From positions 2,480,001 through 2,544,000 of the forward strand of contig NZ_JBEXAC010000002.1 of NCBI RefSeq assembly GCF_040567655.1: a stretch of DNA of 64,000 nucleotides, given 5' to 3'. The notes under the pieces are model-generated. The model saw only the letters and a list, made by a program, of their open reading frames with translations. It was not told the origin of the DNA and searched no databases. Shown one piece after another: positions 25,782 to 35,488 of this stretch. A program made the translations under genes and the position numbers. The DNA comes from Chitinophaga sp. H8. GTDB lineage: Bacteria; Bacteroidota; Bacteroidia; Chitinophagales; Chitinophagaceae. How positions within the stretch are numbered: the stretch's first letter is position 1; each line of letters begins with the position of its first letter.

Positions 25782-28700
25782 ATGAAACAAGATGTAAAAG
25801 TGCTTCACCTTTGCAGGAGGGGATTGTCTGCAACATGTTCAAAACAATTATTTCTTATCCTATGTAGCTTATTTTATTTTTCCAATGCCATAGCGCAGAC
25901 CCCTGTTGTTACTATCAAAGGAGAAGGGATTCCGCTATCAAAGGTATTTGAAACGATTGAGCAACAAACGCGGCTTACTGTTTTTTACAGCCATAGCTTA
26001 TTGAAGGATGATGAACGGGTAAGCCTGGATGTACGACAGGCCAGCATTTCGGAGGTGCTTAAACTGGTACTGAAAGGGAAGGGGATTACCTTTACCATCG
26101 GGAAGGACTTGATTTTGTTGAAAAAGCAGGGAGGAGAATTGGAAAAACAACCAGCGGGGGTGTCCGGAAGGGTGACAGATGAGAGTGATACTCCGTTACC
26201 CGGTGTAAGCGTAGCAATAAAGAATACCCGCAAAGGAATTGTTACGGATGCGGATGGTCGCTTTCAGTTACAGCCAGGAGTGAATGATACACTGGTATTT
26301 TCCTTTATGGGATATGTAACCCAGGAGATGCCAGTAAGAGGGGGAATAGCGATGCAAGTAGTATTGAAACAAGACGCGGCCAACCTCGGGGAAGTGGTGG
26401 TAGTAGGTATGAATAACAAACAAACAAAACGCTCCATTACCGGTGCAGTGTCTACTATCCAGACCAAAGAGCTGAGACAGAGCCCGGTTGCCAACCTTAG
26501 TAATGCGCTGGCGGGGCGTCTTCCAGGGCTGATCACCGTACAATCCACAGGTCAGCCAGGAGATGACGGCGCTGCTATGTACATTCGGGGGGTATCTACT
26601 TATGGTAATACTGCTCCGCTGGTGGTGATAGACGGTTTGCCCAGATCGCAGGCTAATTTCAGTCAGCTGGATGCTAATGAGATCGAATCTGTAAGTATAT
26701 TGAAAGATGCGGCATCAACTTCTCTGTATGGTATACAGGGCGCCAACGGCGTAATAGTAGTCACCACCAAAAGAGGAGGTACGAATAAAAAACCACTTGT
26801 CAGTTTTACAGCACAACAAGCCTTTCAGCAACCGATCCGCTTGCCTCAACAGATGAACGCCTGGGAACAGGCAGTCTATTATAACGAGTATGATACGAAT
26901 GATGGGCGTGCACCGCGTTTTAATGAGGCCGCCCTGGGTAAGATAAAAAATGGATCGGACCCTTCTTTATATCCCAATGTGAACTGGTATCATGAAATGC
27001 TCAAAGCTGTCTCTTCCCAGCGCCAGTATAACCTCAATGTATCAGGGAGCACCAATGTTGCCCGATATTTCATCTCCGGTAGCTTTATCCAACAGGGCGG
27101 CTTGCTGAAACATGAGGGGGATAATGACTATGATGTTCGCAATAAATTTGACCGCTATAATTTCCGTTCTAATATTGACTTGGACGTTACAAAACGATTG
27201 AAAGTACAGGTAGACCTGGCAGGGCGGCTGGAGAATAGAACGGGTCCTGGCCCTGGTTTTCAACAGATATTCAGCATGCTTACCGGCATTTCCCCCCTGG
27301 CGATGCCCATATTCAATCCTGATGGCAGCTTAGGCGCGGGTAGCGCCGCTGTAGTGCCCGGTGATAAGAACCCATATGGTTTGATTGCCCGAAGTGGCTA
27401 TTATACCAATTATACGAACGTAATGTATGGAACCCTCTCTGCGCGGCATGACCTGGATTTTATCACAGAGGGGCTTAGCGCTCAGTTATTTTTCAGCTTT
27501 GAGAACACCAACACAAAAGAGACTAAAAGATCGCAGGATTTTGACTCTTACTGGTATCGGGGACCTGACGGAGAAGGGAATCCAATCTATCAGCAATATA
27601 CCATCGGAAGCAGGTTAACTACAGGTGGGAGCAGCTCCATTGCCCGTTACAATTACCTGGATCTCCGCATTAACTACGCCCGGAACTGGAGGGGACATGC
27701 CCTTACAGCACAGGTGCTGGGGAACCGTACACTACGTATGGTGGATGATTTGCTGCCATTTGCCTACCAGGGTATCAGCAGCCGTATGACCTATAGTTTC
27801 AGGTCAAAATATTACTTGGAAGTGAACGCCGGATACAATGGCTCCGAGAACTTTCCCAAAGGTAGAAGATATGGGGTTTTCCCCGCTGCGTCGGCAGGAT
27901 GGATACTAAGTGAGGAGCCATTCCTGCGCCATTCCCGTATTATTAATTTTCTGAAGTTGAGAGGCTCATATGGAGCTGTCGGTAACGACCAGATAAACGG
28001 AGGACGCTGGTTGTTCATTAGCGATTATGCACCAGGTGGTGGTTACTATTTCGGGGTATCACCAACAAGTGTTTCTGGGTATGATGAGAACCGCGTAGGG
28101 AACCAGTATGTTACCTGGGAACGGTCTGCTAAAATGAATGCCGGTCTGGAATTATACCTGTTTCCTAAAAAGGAAGTACAACTGATATTTGATGTGTTTA
28201 GGGAACTACGCTCCAATATATTGACGACACCGGGCACTGTACCAAACTATGTGGGGATCGGAGAGCTCTCTCCAAGGAATGTTGGGAAAATGTTGAATCG
28301 CGGGTTTGAGGTGGAGTTACGAGCGAACAAAACATTGGGACAGCTGAACCTTTTCGGTAACATACAGCTCACTTACGCCCGGAACAAAATATTGAGCAAT
28401 GACCAGCCACCACCGGCTATGCCTTATCAAAGCCTTTTGGGGTACGAAGCAGGTTATGCATTAGGATATAAATTTCTCGGCTTTTTCACCGATGAGGCTG
28501 ATATTGTTAAAAGCCCAAGACAAAGCTTTAGCAGCAATATTATCCCCGGTGATGTGAAATATAGCGATATAAATAATGATGGTATAATAGATGCGAGAGA
28601 TCGTGTTCCCATCCAGGTACGGAATATTCCCAGATATGTAGGAGGTTTTTCTTTCGGTGGCGGCTATAAGGGATTTGATGTGAGTTTGCTCTTCAACGGT

Positions 28701-29078
28701 GCGCTTGGCGGTACCGCCAATATCCGGCTGTATCAACCGGGAAGCGCATTTCAACTGCAGCGCTGGACGCCTGAAAACAAAGAACATGCCAGGGTTCCCG
28801 TGGCACATCTCTCCAGCAATAATACTGACATACTCTCCGACCTGAACGTACAGAAAACGGATTATCTGAAGCTGCGCAATATGGAAATTGGTTATGAGAT
28901 ACCACAACGTATATTGAATCTTACAAAGCTGGAATATGCGCGCTTTTTTATCAATGGACAGAACCTGGCGTTATGGGACCGGCTTTGGTACAGAGACAGG
29001 GATCCGGAATCTCCTGGAGGTGACGTTGTGTACCCTGTTCAGCGGGTGATCAACATTGGGTTGAATGTTCGTTTCTAA
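25782..29078 (+). CDS. SusC/RagA TonB-dependent transporter with STN domain
   Basis: 1098-residue outer-membrane transporter. The signal ends AIAQ after a long polar N-region. The STN domain spans about 45-115 (LTVFYSHSLLKDDERVSLDV). The carboxypeptidase-like domain spans about 125-200 (LPGVSVAIKNTRKGIVTDAD). The plug has GEVVVVGMNNKQTKRSITGA, PLVVIDGLPRSQ and SLYGIQGANGVIVVTTKRGG. The barrel ends INIGLNVRF. It pairs with the SusD encoded 18 bp downstream for TonB-driven glycan uptake. The STN domain and the adjacent sigma/FecR genes mark it as a signalling transporter. The GH28-like enzyme at the end of the unit suggests a galacturonan-type or related substrate. Confidence 0.95.
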   Translation: MKQDVKVLHLCRRGLSATCSKQLFLILCSLFYFSNAIAQTPVVTIKGEGIPLSKVFETIEQQTRLTVFYSHSLLKDDERVSLDVRQASISEVLKLVLKGKGITFTIGKDLILLKKQGGELEKQPAGVSGRVTDESDTPLPGVSVAIKNTRKGIVTDADGRFQLQPGVNDTLVFSFMGYVTQEMPVRGGIAMQVVLKQDAANLGEVVVVGMNNKQTKRSITGAVSTIQTKELRQSPVANLSNALAGRLPGLITVQSTGQPGDDGAAMYIRGVSTYGNTAPLVVIDGLPRSQANFSQLDANEIESVSILKDAASTSLYGIQGANGVIVVTTKRGGTNKKPLVSFTAQQAFQQPIRLPQQMNAWEQAVYYNEYDTNDGRAPRFNEAALGKIKNGSDPSLYPNVNWYHEMLKAVSSQRQYNLNVSGSTNVARYFISGSFIQQGGLLKHEGDNDYDVRNKFDRYNFRSNIDLDVTKRLKVQVDLAGRLENRTGPGPGFQQIFSMLTGISPLAMPIFNPDGSLGAGSAAVVPGDKNPYGLIARSGYYTNYTNVMYGTLSARHDLDFITEGLSAQLFFSFENTNTKETKRSQDFDSYWYRGPDGEGNPIYQQYTIGSRLTTGGSSSIARYNYLDLRINYARNWRGHALTAQVLGNRTLRMVDDLLPFAYQGISSRMTYSFRSKYYLEVNAGYNGSENFPKGRRYGVFPAASAGWILSEEPFLRHSRIINFLKLRGSYGAVGNDQINGGRWLFISDYAPGGGYYFGVSPTSVSGYDENRVGNQYVTWERSAKMNAGLELYLFPKKEVQLIFDVFRELRSNILTTPGTVPNYVGIGELSPRNVGKMLNRGFEVELRANKTLGQLNLFGNIQLTYARNKILSNDQPPPAMPYQSLLGYEAGYALGYKFLGFFTDEADIVKSPRQSFSSNIIPGDVKYSDINNDGIIDARDRVPIQVRNIPRYVGGFSFGGGYKGFDVSLLFNGALGGTANIRLYQPGSAFQLQRWTPENKEHARVPVAHLSSNNTDILSDLNVQKTDYLKLRNMEIGYEIPQRILNLTKLEYARFFINGQNLALWDRLWYRDRDPESPGGDVVYPVQRVINIGLNVRF

Positions 29079-29096
29079 ACATCTAAAAATTGCCAG

Positions 29097-30794
29097 ATGA
29101 AAAATAGATATCTGCTACTAGTTTATATTCTTACCATACTGTCGTGCAAGAAGGACTTCCTGGAACGAACGCCCAGCGATTTTATTAGTGAGGGGGAAGT
29201 ATTTGGTAATCTTGAGAATGCGACCAACTTTCTGAATAACGCATATAATCAGTTACCTGATTACCTGACCATGAGCGGCACACCACCGAATGCATATAAC
29301 TTGGGCGCCGGTACTGATGAATTGGCTTATATGCATACCTATCCACTCAGCGCCAGGGAGTTTAACACAGGTAGCTGGAATCCTGTTTCTTTTCCAATGC
29401 AATGGTTGTGGACTGACTACTATATGGCGATCAGGCGGATTAACATCTTCATTAAAAATTATGATTTGATACCGGAAGAGGTTAGCAGCGGGGGCTCTTC
29501 AAGAAAAAGGAGGCTGCTTGGAGAGGCTTACGGGCTGAGGGCATTCTATTATTTCCAGTTGTATAAAATGTGGGGAGCTGTGCCGCTGATAGATAAACCG
29601 CTCGATCCCAGTGGTAATGATAATATTATGTTGGAGAGAAGCAACATTGATGATGTAGTGGCATTTATAAAAAAAGATGTTGCCCAGGCTGTATCATTAT
29701 TGCCACCCAGGTTGGATGATAGCCAATTTGGAAGGATGAATGCCACTGTTGCAAAGGCCCTGTTGTCGAGACTTACACTGTATTATGCCAGTCCTTTATC
29801 TAATCCTGGTAATAACCAGGAGCGCTGGCAGGAAGCAGTAACCGCCACGAAAGAAGCCATCGACATAGCCGTTCAGGCGGGACATAGTCTTTCCCTTGGT
29901 GATGTGGGGGGGAGAAAAGCTTATGAGCGGATCTTTCTGGAGCTGCGCAATCCGGAAGTAATCTGGACGAAAAATATCACTACCCAAACTGGCACTTATG
30001 TGAATGGCCCGGAAGCCTGGGATTTTTTCTCCTCATCCCTTGGATATGCTGGTTGGTACGGATTTGGACCATTGCAGGAAATGGTGGATTCATATGAAAT
30101 GATCAATGGTGAAATACCTGTGCTGGGCTATACTTCTAATGGGGCGCCTATTGTAAATCCTGTTGCTGCTTATGATCCACAGCATCCTTTCGTTAACAGA
30201 GATCCGAGGTTTTACCAGTGCATATTATATCATGGCGCAATGTGGCAGGGCCGTGCAGTAAATGTAGCACCTGGCGGATTGGATAATAATACTTCAGATC
30301 GTGGAAGGATTAATTATTTCTGCAGAAAATATGTAGACGAAGGGCATAACCTTTTTTCTAATAGTGGTACAAGTTACCGGCGTTATGCCATCTTTCGGTT
30401 GGGTGAGTTATATCTAAACTATGCAGAGGCCTTGAATGAAGTATCAGGTCATAGCAATGAAGTGTATGATATGTTGAATATGATACGGGACAGGGCTGGC
30501 ATGCCACCCCTGCCGGCAGGGCTGTCGCAAGGACAATTACGCGAGCGTATACGCCATGAACGTAAGATCGAACTGGCGTTTGAGAGCCACCGCTTTTGGG
30601 ACGTACGTCGGTGGAAAATTGCTGAGCAGGTGGATAAAGGACCGGTGCATGGTATTGCAGTAAGCGCTGCAGGAGCATTCTCATATCCTGTATTTGAGAT
30701 ACGGATTTTCGATAAAAATAAACATTACCTGTTTCCCGTGCCACAACTTGAACTTGACAAAAATCACCTGTTAATACAAAATAGTGGCTGGTAA
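29097..30794 (+). CDS. SusD/RagB-family glycan-binding lipoprotein
   Basis: 565-residue SusD-like lipoprotein. The signal ends ILSC, followed by KKDFLERTPSDFISE. RLLGEAYGLRAFYYFQLYK and RHERKIELAFESHRFWDVRR are family landmarks, and the C-terminus ends with QNSGW. It is closely similar to the partial SusD at the left edge of the window, more so than to the other SusD proteins here, which points to duplication of a SusCD unit. It lies 18 bp after SusC and 12 bp before the GH28-like gene, so all three are surely one transcript. Confidence 0.95.
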   Translation: MKNRYLLLVYILTILSCKKDFLERTPSDFISEGEVFGNLENATNFLNNAYNQLPDYLTMSGTPPNAYNLGAGTDELAYMHTYPLSAREFNTGSWNPVSFPMQWLWTDYYMAIRRINIFIKNYDLIPEEVSSGGSSRKRRLLGEAYGLRAFYYFQLYKMWGAVPLIDKPLDPSGNDNIMLERSNIDDVVAFIKKDVAQAVSLLPPRLDDSQFGRMNATVAKALLSRLTLYYASPLSNPGNNQERWQEAVTATKEAIDIAVQAGHSLSLGDVGGRKAYERIFLELRNPEVIWTKNITTQTGTYVNGPEAWDFFSSSLGYAGWYGFGPLQEMVDSYEMINGEIPVLGYTSNGAPIVNPVAAYDPQHPFVNRDPRFYQCILYHGAMWQGRAVNVAPGGLDNNTSDRGRINYFCRKYVDEGHNLFSNSGTSYRRYAIFRLGELYLNYAEALNEVSGHSNEVYDMLNMIRDRAGMPPLPAGLSQGQLRERIRHERKIELAFESHRFWDVRRWKIAEQVDKGPVHGIAVSAAGAFSYPVFEIRIFDKNKHYLFPVPQLELDKNHLLIQNSGW

Positions 30795-30806
30795 AATTAA
30801 TACATT

Positions 30807-32216
30807 ATGAAAGCAATATGTCTGTTACTGCTGGCGACCTTGTCAGCGTGCAAAGAAATTCCGGTGAAAGTATCCGGTACAGAAAAGGCTATCGCAACCG
30901 CAACCGAAACCTATCCTAATAATGGGGATTACATAGTACAGGTACGGGATCAGGGGGATACCGAGTGGAAAACGCTCTTTACTCACAACGCCGTTACAAA
31001 GAAATACAGTACGGGACAGCTGGGGAACGCTGGTTTTGTAATCCTTGATTCAGATTTCGCACGGCCTATTGAAGTGAAGGTGACAAAGGTTTCAGGTACA
31101 ACTGCCAATGCAAGGATACGTCCACTGTCCAAAGGGATCATTTCTACGCTCACGGGTAATCAATTACAATTCACATTAAATGCCCCGGTAAAAATCTCCG
31201 TTGAATTTAATGGCGACATTATGAATAACCTGTTCATCTTTGCCAATCCACCTGAACAAAACAGACCCAATCCCGGAGACCCGGGAGTGATCTACTTTGC
31301 ACCTGGTATCCATAATGCAGGAACCATTAATGTATCATCCGGTCAAACTGTTTATATCGCGGATGGAGCACTGGTATATGGCCATATATGGAGTGGTAAT
31401 GCCACTAATGTAACTATTAGAGGTCGGGGTATTCTGGATGGCGCTAAGCTGGAACATAATCCTGGTCTAACCCGTCCATGGCTTGTGGGGCTGACAAATG
31501 GCAGTAATGTTACCATTGAAGGAATTGTAATGAGAGATGCCCCTATGTGGACGACGGTATTGAGAGATGTTGATGGCGCCAGTATCAGGAATGTAAAACA
31601 GATCTGCTACAACGAGAACTCAGATGGATTTGATATCGTACAGTCAAAAAATGTTATCATTGAAGATGTGTTTGTAAGGAATCATGATGACAACTTCAGC
31701 GCCAAGATACATACAGGAACAGCTGCAACAAATATTACCCTGAAAAATTCCACATTATGGGCGGATAGAGCGCATAACATGTTGATAGGTCCGGAGGCGG
31801 CGGGTGGTACATTTGACCAGATCAGGTTCGATAATATTGATGTATTGGAGAATGCACAGGATGATAATGTTTTTCCCGGTGTAATGGCAATTATGGCAGC
31901 GGACGGAGGTATTTACAAGAATATCGAGTGGAATAACATTCGTATTGAAGATTTTACGGCGGGTAAGGTATTTTGTGTCCAATACTCGAACGCCTACTCG
32001 TCGCTAGGCTATGGCTTGAAAGTACAGAATATACGGTTTGATAATATTACTTACAATGGAACGCATGCCAGTCAAAGCAAGTTACTGGGGTTCGACGCCA
32101 GCCGCAACATAGATACTGTCCAGATCAGTAACTATAAGATCAATGGCACACCGGTGACGGGCGTTTCATCGGGTAACATGCAGGTGAACAGTTATGTGCA
32201 GCATTTAAGTTTTTAA
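30807..32216 (+). CDS. GH28-like (polygalacturonase-type) beta-helix lipoprotein
   Basis: 469-residue lipoprotein with signal ending LSAC. Residues about 20-150 form an N-terminal beta domain. The remainder is a right-handed beta-helix beginning PGIHNAGTINVSSGQTVYIA and GRGILDGAK. NSDGFDIVQSKN and RNHDDNFSAK align with the GH28 pattern of an Asp in the NTDG segment and a paired Asp-Asp on the next coil, the catalytic acids of polygalacturonases and rhamnogalacturonases. GH49 dextranase-type enzymes have a similar architecture and cannot be excluded. It is the last gene of the 23965-32216 unit and probably cuts the glycan captured by the preceding SusD. After it, 32217-32393 shows nothing I can identify. 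Confidence 0.8.
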   Translation: MKAICLLLLATLSACKEIPVKVSGTEKAIATATETYPNNGDYIVQVRDQGDTEWKTLFTHNAVTKKYSTGQLGNAGFVILDSDFARPIEVKVTKVSGTTANARIRPLSKGIISTLTGNQLQFTLNAPVKISVEFNGDIMNNLFIFANPPEQNRPNPGDPGVIYFAPGIHNAGTINVSSGQTVYIADGALVYGHIWSGNATNVTIRGRGILDGAKLEHNPGLTRPWLVGLTNGSNVTIEGIVMRDAPMWTTVLRDVDGASIRNVKQICYNENSDGFDIVQSKNVIIEDVFVRNHDDNFSAKIHTGTAATNITLKNSTLWADRAHNMLIGPEAAGGTFDQIRFDNIDVLENAQDDNVFPGVMAIMAADGGIYKNIEWNNIRIEDFTAGKVFCVQYSNAYSSLGYGLKVQNIRFDNITYNGTHASQSKLLGFDASRNIDTVQISNYKINGTPVTGVSSGNMQVNSYVQHLSF

Positions 32217-32393
32217 CCTGGCTGTTACTACAAGTGGTGCTAAGTCCGGATGAGGCTGAAATAACTGATAGTTCATGGAGCCATTATTAGCGGGTGATGA
32301 TAAGGCTGATCACTGTAAGTTACTTAAAAACATGCCATCTCCATCGTTTTTGCAGGTAAATCAGTGGTGCATATTTTTATCTTTTCCCGTAAT

Positions 32394-32432
32394 AAAAACG
32401 GAGTAATAAGGTTACAGCTCCTTATTACTCCG
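32394..32432 (-). terminator. Intrinsic terminator of the leftward GNAT gene
   Basis: A perfect 13-bp stem (32399-32411 with 32420-32432) encloses an 8-base loop. The five A residues left of the stem give a U-tail to a leftward transcript. It lies 62 bp past the GNAT stop. Confidence 0.85.
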
Positions 32433-32493
32433 TATGGTTTTACAATAAGCGCTTATGAACCATGCGATAGGGAATTATCTGCATGACAGCTTA

Positions 32494-32937
32494 TTATTTC
32501 CACCAGTTGTAGTAGTTATGGTGTGTATCTACTTCGAATCCGCATTTGGGATACAGGTTGTTCCCTATGTCATTGGTTTTCTCTGTTTCCAGTAATAATC
32601 CGCAGGCTTTTGTTTCTGTGCAAAATTCTTTACAACGGTCTATTAAGCTTACAGATAAACCCCTTCCCCTGAATTCGGGGTCCACAAACAGATCACTCAA
32701 CAGCCATTGTTTCTGCAGTTTGGTATAATGAAACAATGGGTAGAGCTGTGCAAATCCCACTATTTTATCATCCACGACTGCTAAAAAAGTAACCGTTTCA
32801 TTATTAGAGATACGGTCCTTTATAAAGGAGGTGGCTCTTTCGAGGTCTGATGGCTGCCGGTAAAAAATCCGGTACTGGTTAAAAAGTGCTGAAAATGCAT
32901 CCAGGTGTGCGAGTTCTGCTTTAATAATTTTCTCCAT
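32494..32937 (-). CDS. GNAT-family N-acetyltransferase
   Basis: 147-residue single-domain GNAT enzyme. Acetyl-CoA-binding motif A is visible at LFVDPEFRGRGLSVSLIDRC, preceded by FAQLYPLF. It ends with a cysteine-containing tail (YPKCGFEVDTHHNYYNWW), a layout common in cytoplasmic acetyltransferases acting on small amines or protein termini. The acceptor is unknown. It is divergent from a MocR-type regulator starting 80 bp away, with a perfect inverted repeat between them, and so is a likely target of that regulator. Confidence 0.88.
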   Translation of the reverse strand: MEKIIKAELAHLDAFSALFNQYRIFYRQPSDLERATSFIKDRISNNETVTFLAVVDDKIVGFAQLYPLFHYTKLQKQWLLSDLFVDPEFRGRGLSVSLIDRCKEFCTETKACGLLLETEKTNDIGNNLYPKCGFEVDTHHNYYNWWK

Positions 32938-32946
32938 GATTTTTAT

Positions 32947-32975
32947 TTTGTTACTGCAAAGTTGCAGTATTTTTG
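32947..32975 (+). promoter_or_regulatory. Promoter of the first MocR gene with embedded operator-like palindrome
   Basis: TTTG (32947-32950) and TATTTTTG (32968-32975) match the -33 and -7 elements with a 17-bp gap. Between them TACTGCAA (32952-32959) and TTGCAGTA (32962-32969) form a perfect inverted repeat around a 2-bp centre. That position would let a bound protein block or remodel this promoter and that of the divergent GNAT gene. Confidence 0.7.
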
Positions 32976-33017
32976 GAGTATTGATTTCATCCAGTTTTTA
33001 CAAAACTATAGGTCCAG

Positions 33018-34478
33018 ATGCTACACCCTTGGAAAACAATTTTTAACATTACGTTTGATACAGATAAAAGTCTGGTGATACAGATTGCCGACAGCATCCG
33101 TAATGAGATTATGAAAGGGCGGCTGGCAGCAGGCACTGCGGTGCCGGGAAGCAGGGTGCTGGCTGCTGACATAGGTGTAAACCGGAAAACGGTTGTTTTT
33201 GCTTATGAAACACTCATTGCAGAAGGATGGCTGGAGAGCAGGTCTAAAGCAGGTACCTTTGTAGCAGGTAATCTACCCGTTGTGGCGGTGAAAAAGAAAC
33301 ATGCCAGTTCCTACCAATCCAATTTTCACTTCAGGAAGGTACCTTATGCTGTGCTCACGGATATGCCTGCGGGCAGGAACCGGATTGTTTTTAATGAAGG
33401 GGCCCCGGATACCCGTTTGGCGCCACTGGTAGAAATATCAAGAGCTTACCGCCGTGTTTTTCAGCAGAAAGGCAGATGGGGGTTGCTGGGATATGGCAGC
33501 GAAAAGGGAGATGAAAAACTCCGGGAAGCTTTGTGTTTGATGTTATCCAGGGATCGTGGTATTCATTTATCAAAAGATAATATCTGTATTACGCGCGGCA
33601 GTCAGATGGCCCTTTATCTGGCTATCCGGATATTGGTGAGCGCACGGGATATGGTCGTGATGGAGTTGCCGGGCTATCCGGCAGTAGCCAAACTATTTGA
33701 AGAAGCAGGTGCAAAGGTCCTGGCAGCAAAGGTAGATAAGGACGGATTGGACACTGACTATCTGGAAAAGCTCTGTCAGCGGCATCCTATCAAGGTGCTG
33801 TATACCACCCCGCATCATCAGTTCCCTACCACTGTTACGATGAAAGCTGCCCGCCGGCTGCATTTGCTGGAGCTGTCGCTTAAATACGGTTTTGCTATCA
33901 TAGAAGACGATTACGATCATGAATACCATTTTGGTGCAGGTAATAACCTGGCCCTTGCCAGCAAGGAAATGGCTGCAAATGTGATCTACATCAGCTCGCT
34001 GAGCAAATTGATTGCACCGGCCGTACGTATAGGCTATATCGCAGGGCCACCTTTGTTCATGCAATCCCTTATTAATTTCAGGGTACATATTGACAGGCAA
34101 GGTGACCGGATCATGGAGCGTGCACTTGCAGACCTGCTCGTGGATGGTACTTTAAAAAAGCATGCAAGAAAGGCGTTATCTATTTATGAAGCCCGGAGAG
34201 AAAACTTCGATCAGTTATTACGTCATTACTTTGGATCATCCGTATCATTTGAAAAACCGGAAGGAGGGCTTGCTTTCTGGATACAGTTGGAGAAGGCGGT
34301 AGATTGGGAGTCATTTATCGGAAAGTTACTGGAAAGGAATGTACAGATCGTACCACCACAGTCGTATTACTGGAAGGGGAAAGCTTCGCAGCATGTGCGG
34401 CTGGGATATGGTTCTCTTAACTTAACCGAAGTAGAAGAAGGGATAAAACAGATGGCCCGCATCTATCTGGGTAAATAA
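33018..34478 (+). CDS. MocR-type transcriptional regulator (GntR HTH plus aminotransferase domain)
   Basis: 486-residue regulator. An N-terminal winged helix (about 15-85: IADSIRNEIMKGRLAAG, then GSRVLAADIGVNRKTVVFAYE) is joined to a fold-type I aminotransferase domain. SSLSKLIAPAVRIGYI holds the Schiff-base lysine for pyridoxal phosphate, and IIEDDYDHEYHF carries the Asp that contacts the cofactor nitrogen. MocR proteins such as PdxR and GabR use PLP or an amine adduct as effector and often control a divergent gene. Here that gene is a GNAT acetyltransferase (32494-32937). A paralogue lies at 35489-36958 with the same leader bases GTCCAGATGCT around the start codon, indicating duplication. 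Confidence 0.9.
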   Translation: MLHPWKTIFNITFDTDKSLVIQIADSIRNEIMKGRLAAGTAVPGSRVLAADIGVNRKTVVFAYETLIAEGWLESRSKAGTFVAGNLPVVAVKKKHASSYQSNFHFRKVPYAVLTDMPAGRNRIVFNEGAPDTRLAPLVEISRAYRRVFQQKGRWGLLGYGSEKGDEKLREALCLMLSRDRGIHLSKDNICITRGSQMALYLAIRILVSARDMVVMELPGYPAVAKLFEEAGAKVLAAKVDKDGLDTDYLEKLCQRHPIKVLYTTPHHQFPTTVTMKAARRLHLLELSLKYGFAIIEDDYDHEYHFGAGNNLALASKEMAANVIYISSLSKLIAPAVRIGYIAGPPLFMQSLINFRVHIDRQGDRIMERALADLLVDGTLKKHARKALSIYEARRENFDQLLRHYFGSSVSFEKPEGGLAFWIQLEKAVDWESFIGKLLERNVQIVPPQSYYWKGKASQHVRLGYGSLNLTEVEEGIKQMARIYLGK

Positions 34479-34524
34479 CCCCGATATACGCGGACCTGTC
34501 TGTATGATGGTTTGCTACAGCGTC

Positions 34525-34953
34525 TTATAAGATCAGCGAAAAATGATATGCAGCGAGCTTATATCCTTTGTTCAGATAGAGCCGGTGGGCATCATTACGA
34601 ACATAGCCACTGTCGAGATGTACCGCCGCCTTGCCGGTTTTGCGGGCCAGCTGATGAATATAATCCAGTAATTGCCCGCCATAACCTTTACCCCTGTACT
34701 CCGGCAAGGTGCTCAGGTCATCTATATAAATAATTTTCCCGCCTGCCAGCATGTACATATTGCGGAACCCTGCAATAGCTGCTACTCTGCCTGTTTCCTG
34801 ATCCGTGATATACAGCAGCTGATAACCTTCCTGCTGCATTTCCTTTACCTGCTGCACATACTGCTCCTGCTGAAGATGTGGACGCAGACAGTATACCGCC
34901 TCCCAGCACTGTTCGATCTCTTTTTCGCTTTGTGCAAATCTGATAGTGGACAT
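34525..34953 (-). CDS. GNAT-family N-acetyltransferase
   Basis: 142-residue GNAT domain protein. The start at 34953 (MSTIRFAQSEKE) is preferred over a longer form that would overlap the upstream gene. Motif A is STLPEYRGKGYGGQLLDYI, and the C-terminal RNDAHRLYLNKGYKL is typical of the last helix and strand. It lies 11 bp downstream of the AhpD-like gene on the same strand and is presumably co-transcribed. It is the second acetyltransferase gene tied to a MocR regulator within 3 kb. The substrate is unknown. Confidence 0.88.
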   Translation of the reverse strand: MSTIRFAQSEKEIEQCWEAVYCLRPHLQQEQYVQQVKEMQQEGYQLLYITDQETGRVAAIAGFRNMYMLAGGKIIYIDDLSTLPEYRGKGYGGQLLDYIHQLARKTGKAAVHLDSGYVRNDAHRLYLNKGYKLAAYHFSLIL

Positions 34954-34964
34954 ATGGACGCCGT

Positions 34965-35408
34965 TTAAAGTTCTGGAAGCAGATGAAAGGCCACCCCTGT
35001 ACGGTTCCATACATTGATGGTAGCAATTGCCATGATGATCTGCGCTGTTTTCTCTTCTCCAAACAGGGCAATGGATTTATCATAGAGTTCATCACTCAGG
35101 CCATGTTGGGAGATCAGGGTTACTTCTTCCGTCATAGCCAGCAGCAATTGTTCCTCTTCATTAAAGGCATTGGGCGCTTCCCGCCATACAGGGATCAGGG
35201 AAATACGTTGTACGGTTTCTCCCATTTTTAAGGCATCCTGTACGTGCATGTTTACACAAAAGGCACAACCATTTATCTGGGATGCCCGGATTTTGATCAG
35301 TTCCTTATGTAGTTTGGGGATACTGGTAGTGCTTAGATATTTTTCCAATGCTGAAATAGCCTGATACGCAGCGGGCTGCACGGTCATCATTTTGAGTCTT
35401 GGTTTCAT
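34965..35408 (-). CDS. Carboxymuconolactone decarboxylase / AhpD-like alkylhydroperoxidase family protein
   Basis: 147-residue all-helical protein; the start at 35408 (MKPRLKMMTVQ) is chosen over an upstream extension that would overlap the divergent gene. HKELIKIRASQINGCAFCVNMH is the family signature, with the CxxC redox pair and following His used by AhpD-type peroxidases. It probably forms oligomers and deals with peroxides or reactive electrophiles. It heads a two-gene operon with the GNAT gene and faces a MocR regulator 80 bp away, whose intergenic region contains two inverted repeats. Confidence 0.9.
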   Translation of the reverse strand: MKPRLKMMTVQPAAYQAISALEKYLSTTSIPKLHKELIKIRASQINGCAFCVNMHVQDALKMGETVQRISLIPVWREAPNAFNEEEQLLLAMTEEVTLISQHGLSDELYDKSIALFGEEKTAQIIMAIATINVWNRTGVAFHLLPEL

Positions 35409-35420
35409 GTGATCTGATTT

Positions 35421-35464
35421 TATACTCCAAAAGTATACCGTATTTGGTCTATTTTTATAGACCA
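35421..35464. promoter_or_regulatory. Divergent control region of the second MocR module
   Basis: Two perfect inverted repeats lie side by side: TATACT/AGTATA (35421-35426, 35432-35437) and TGGTCTA/TAGACCA (35445-35451, 35458-35464, 6-base centre). On the minus strand TACTTTTG (35435 down to 35428) fits the -7 element for the AhpD-like gene, putting the larger palindrome upstream of it as an operator. The bases TTTTGGAGTAT are shared with the promoter of the first MocR gene. Confidence 0.65.
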
Positions 35465-35488
35465 GTATCAAGAAAGCTGGTAGTCCAG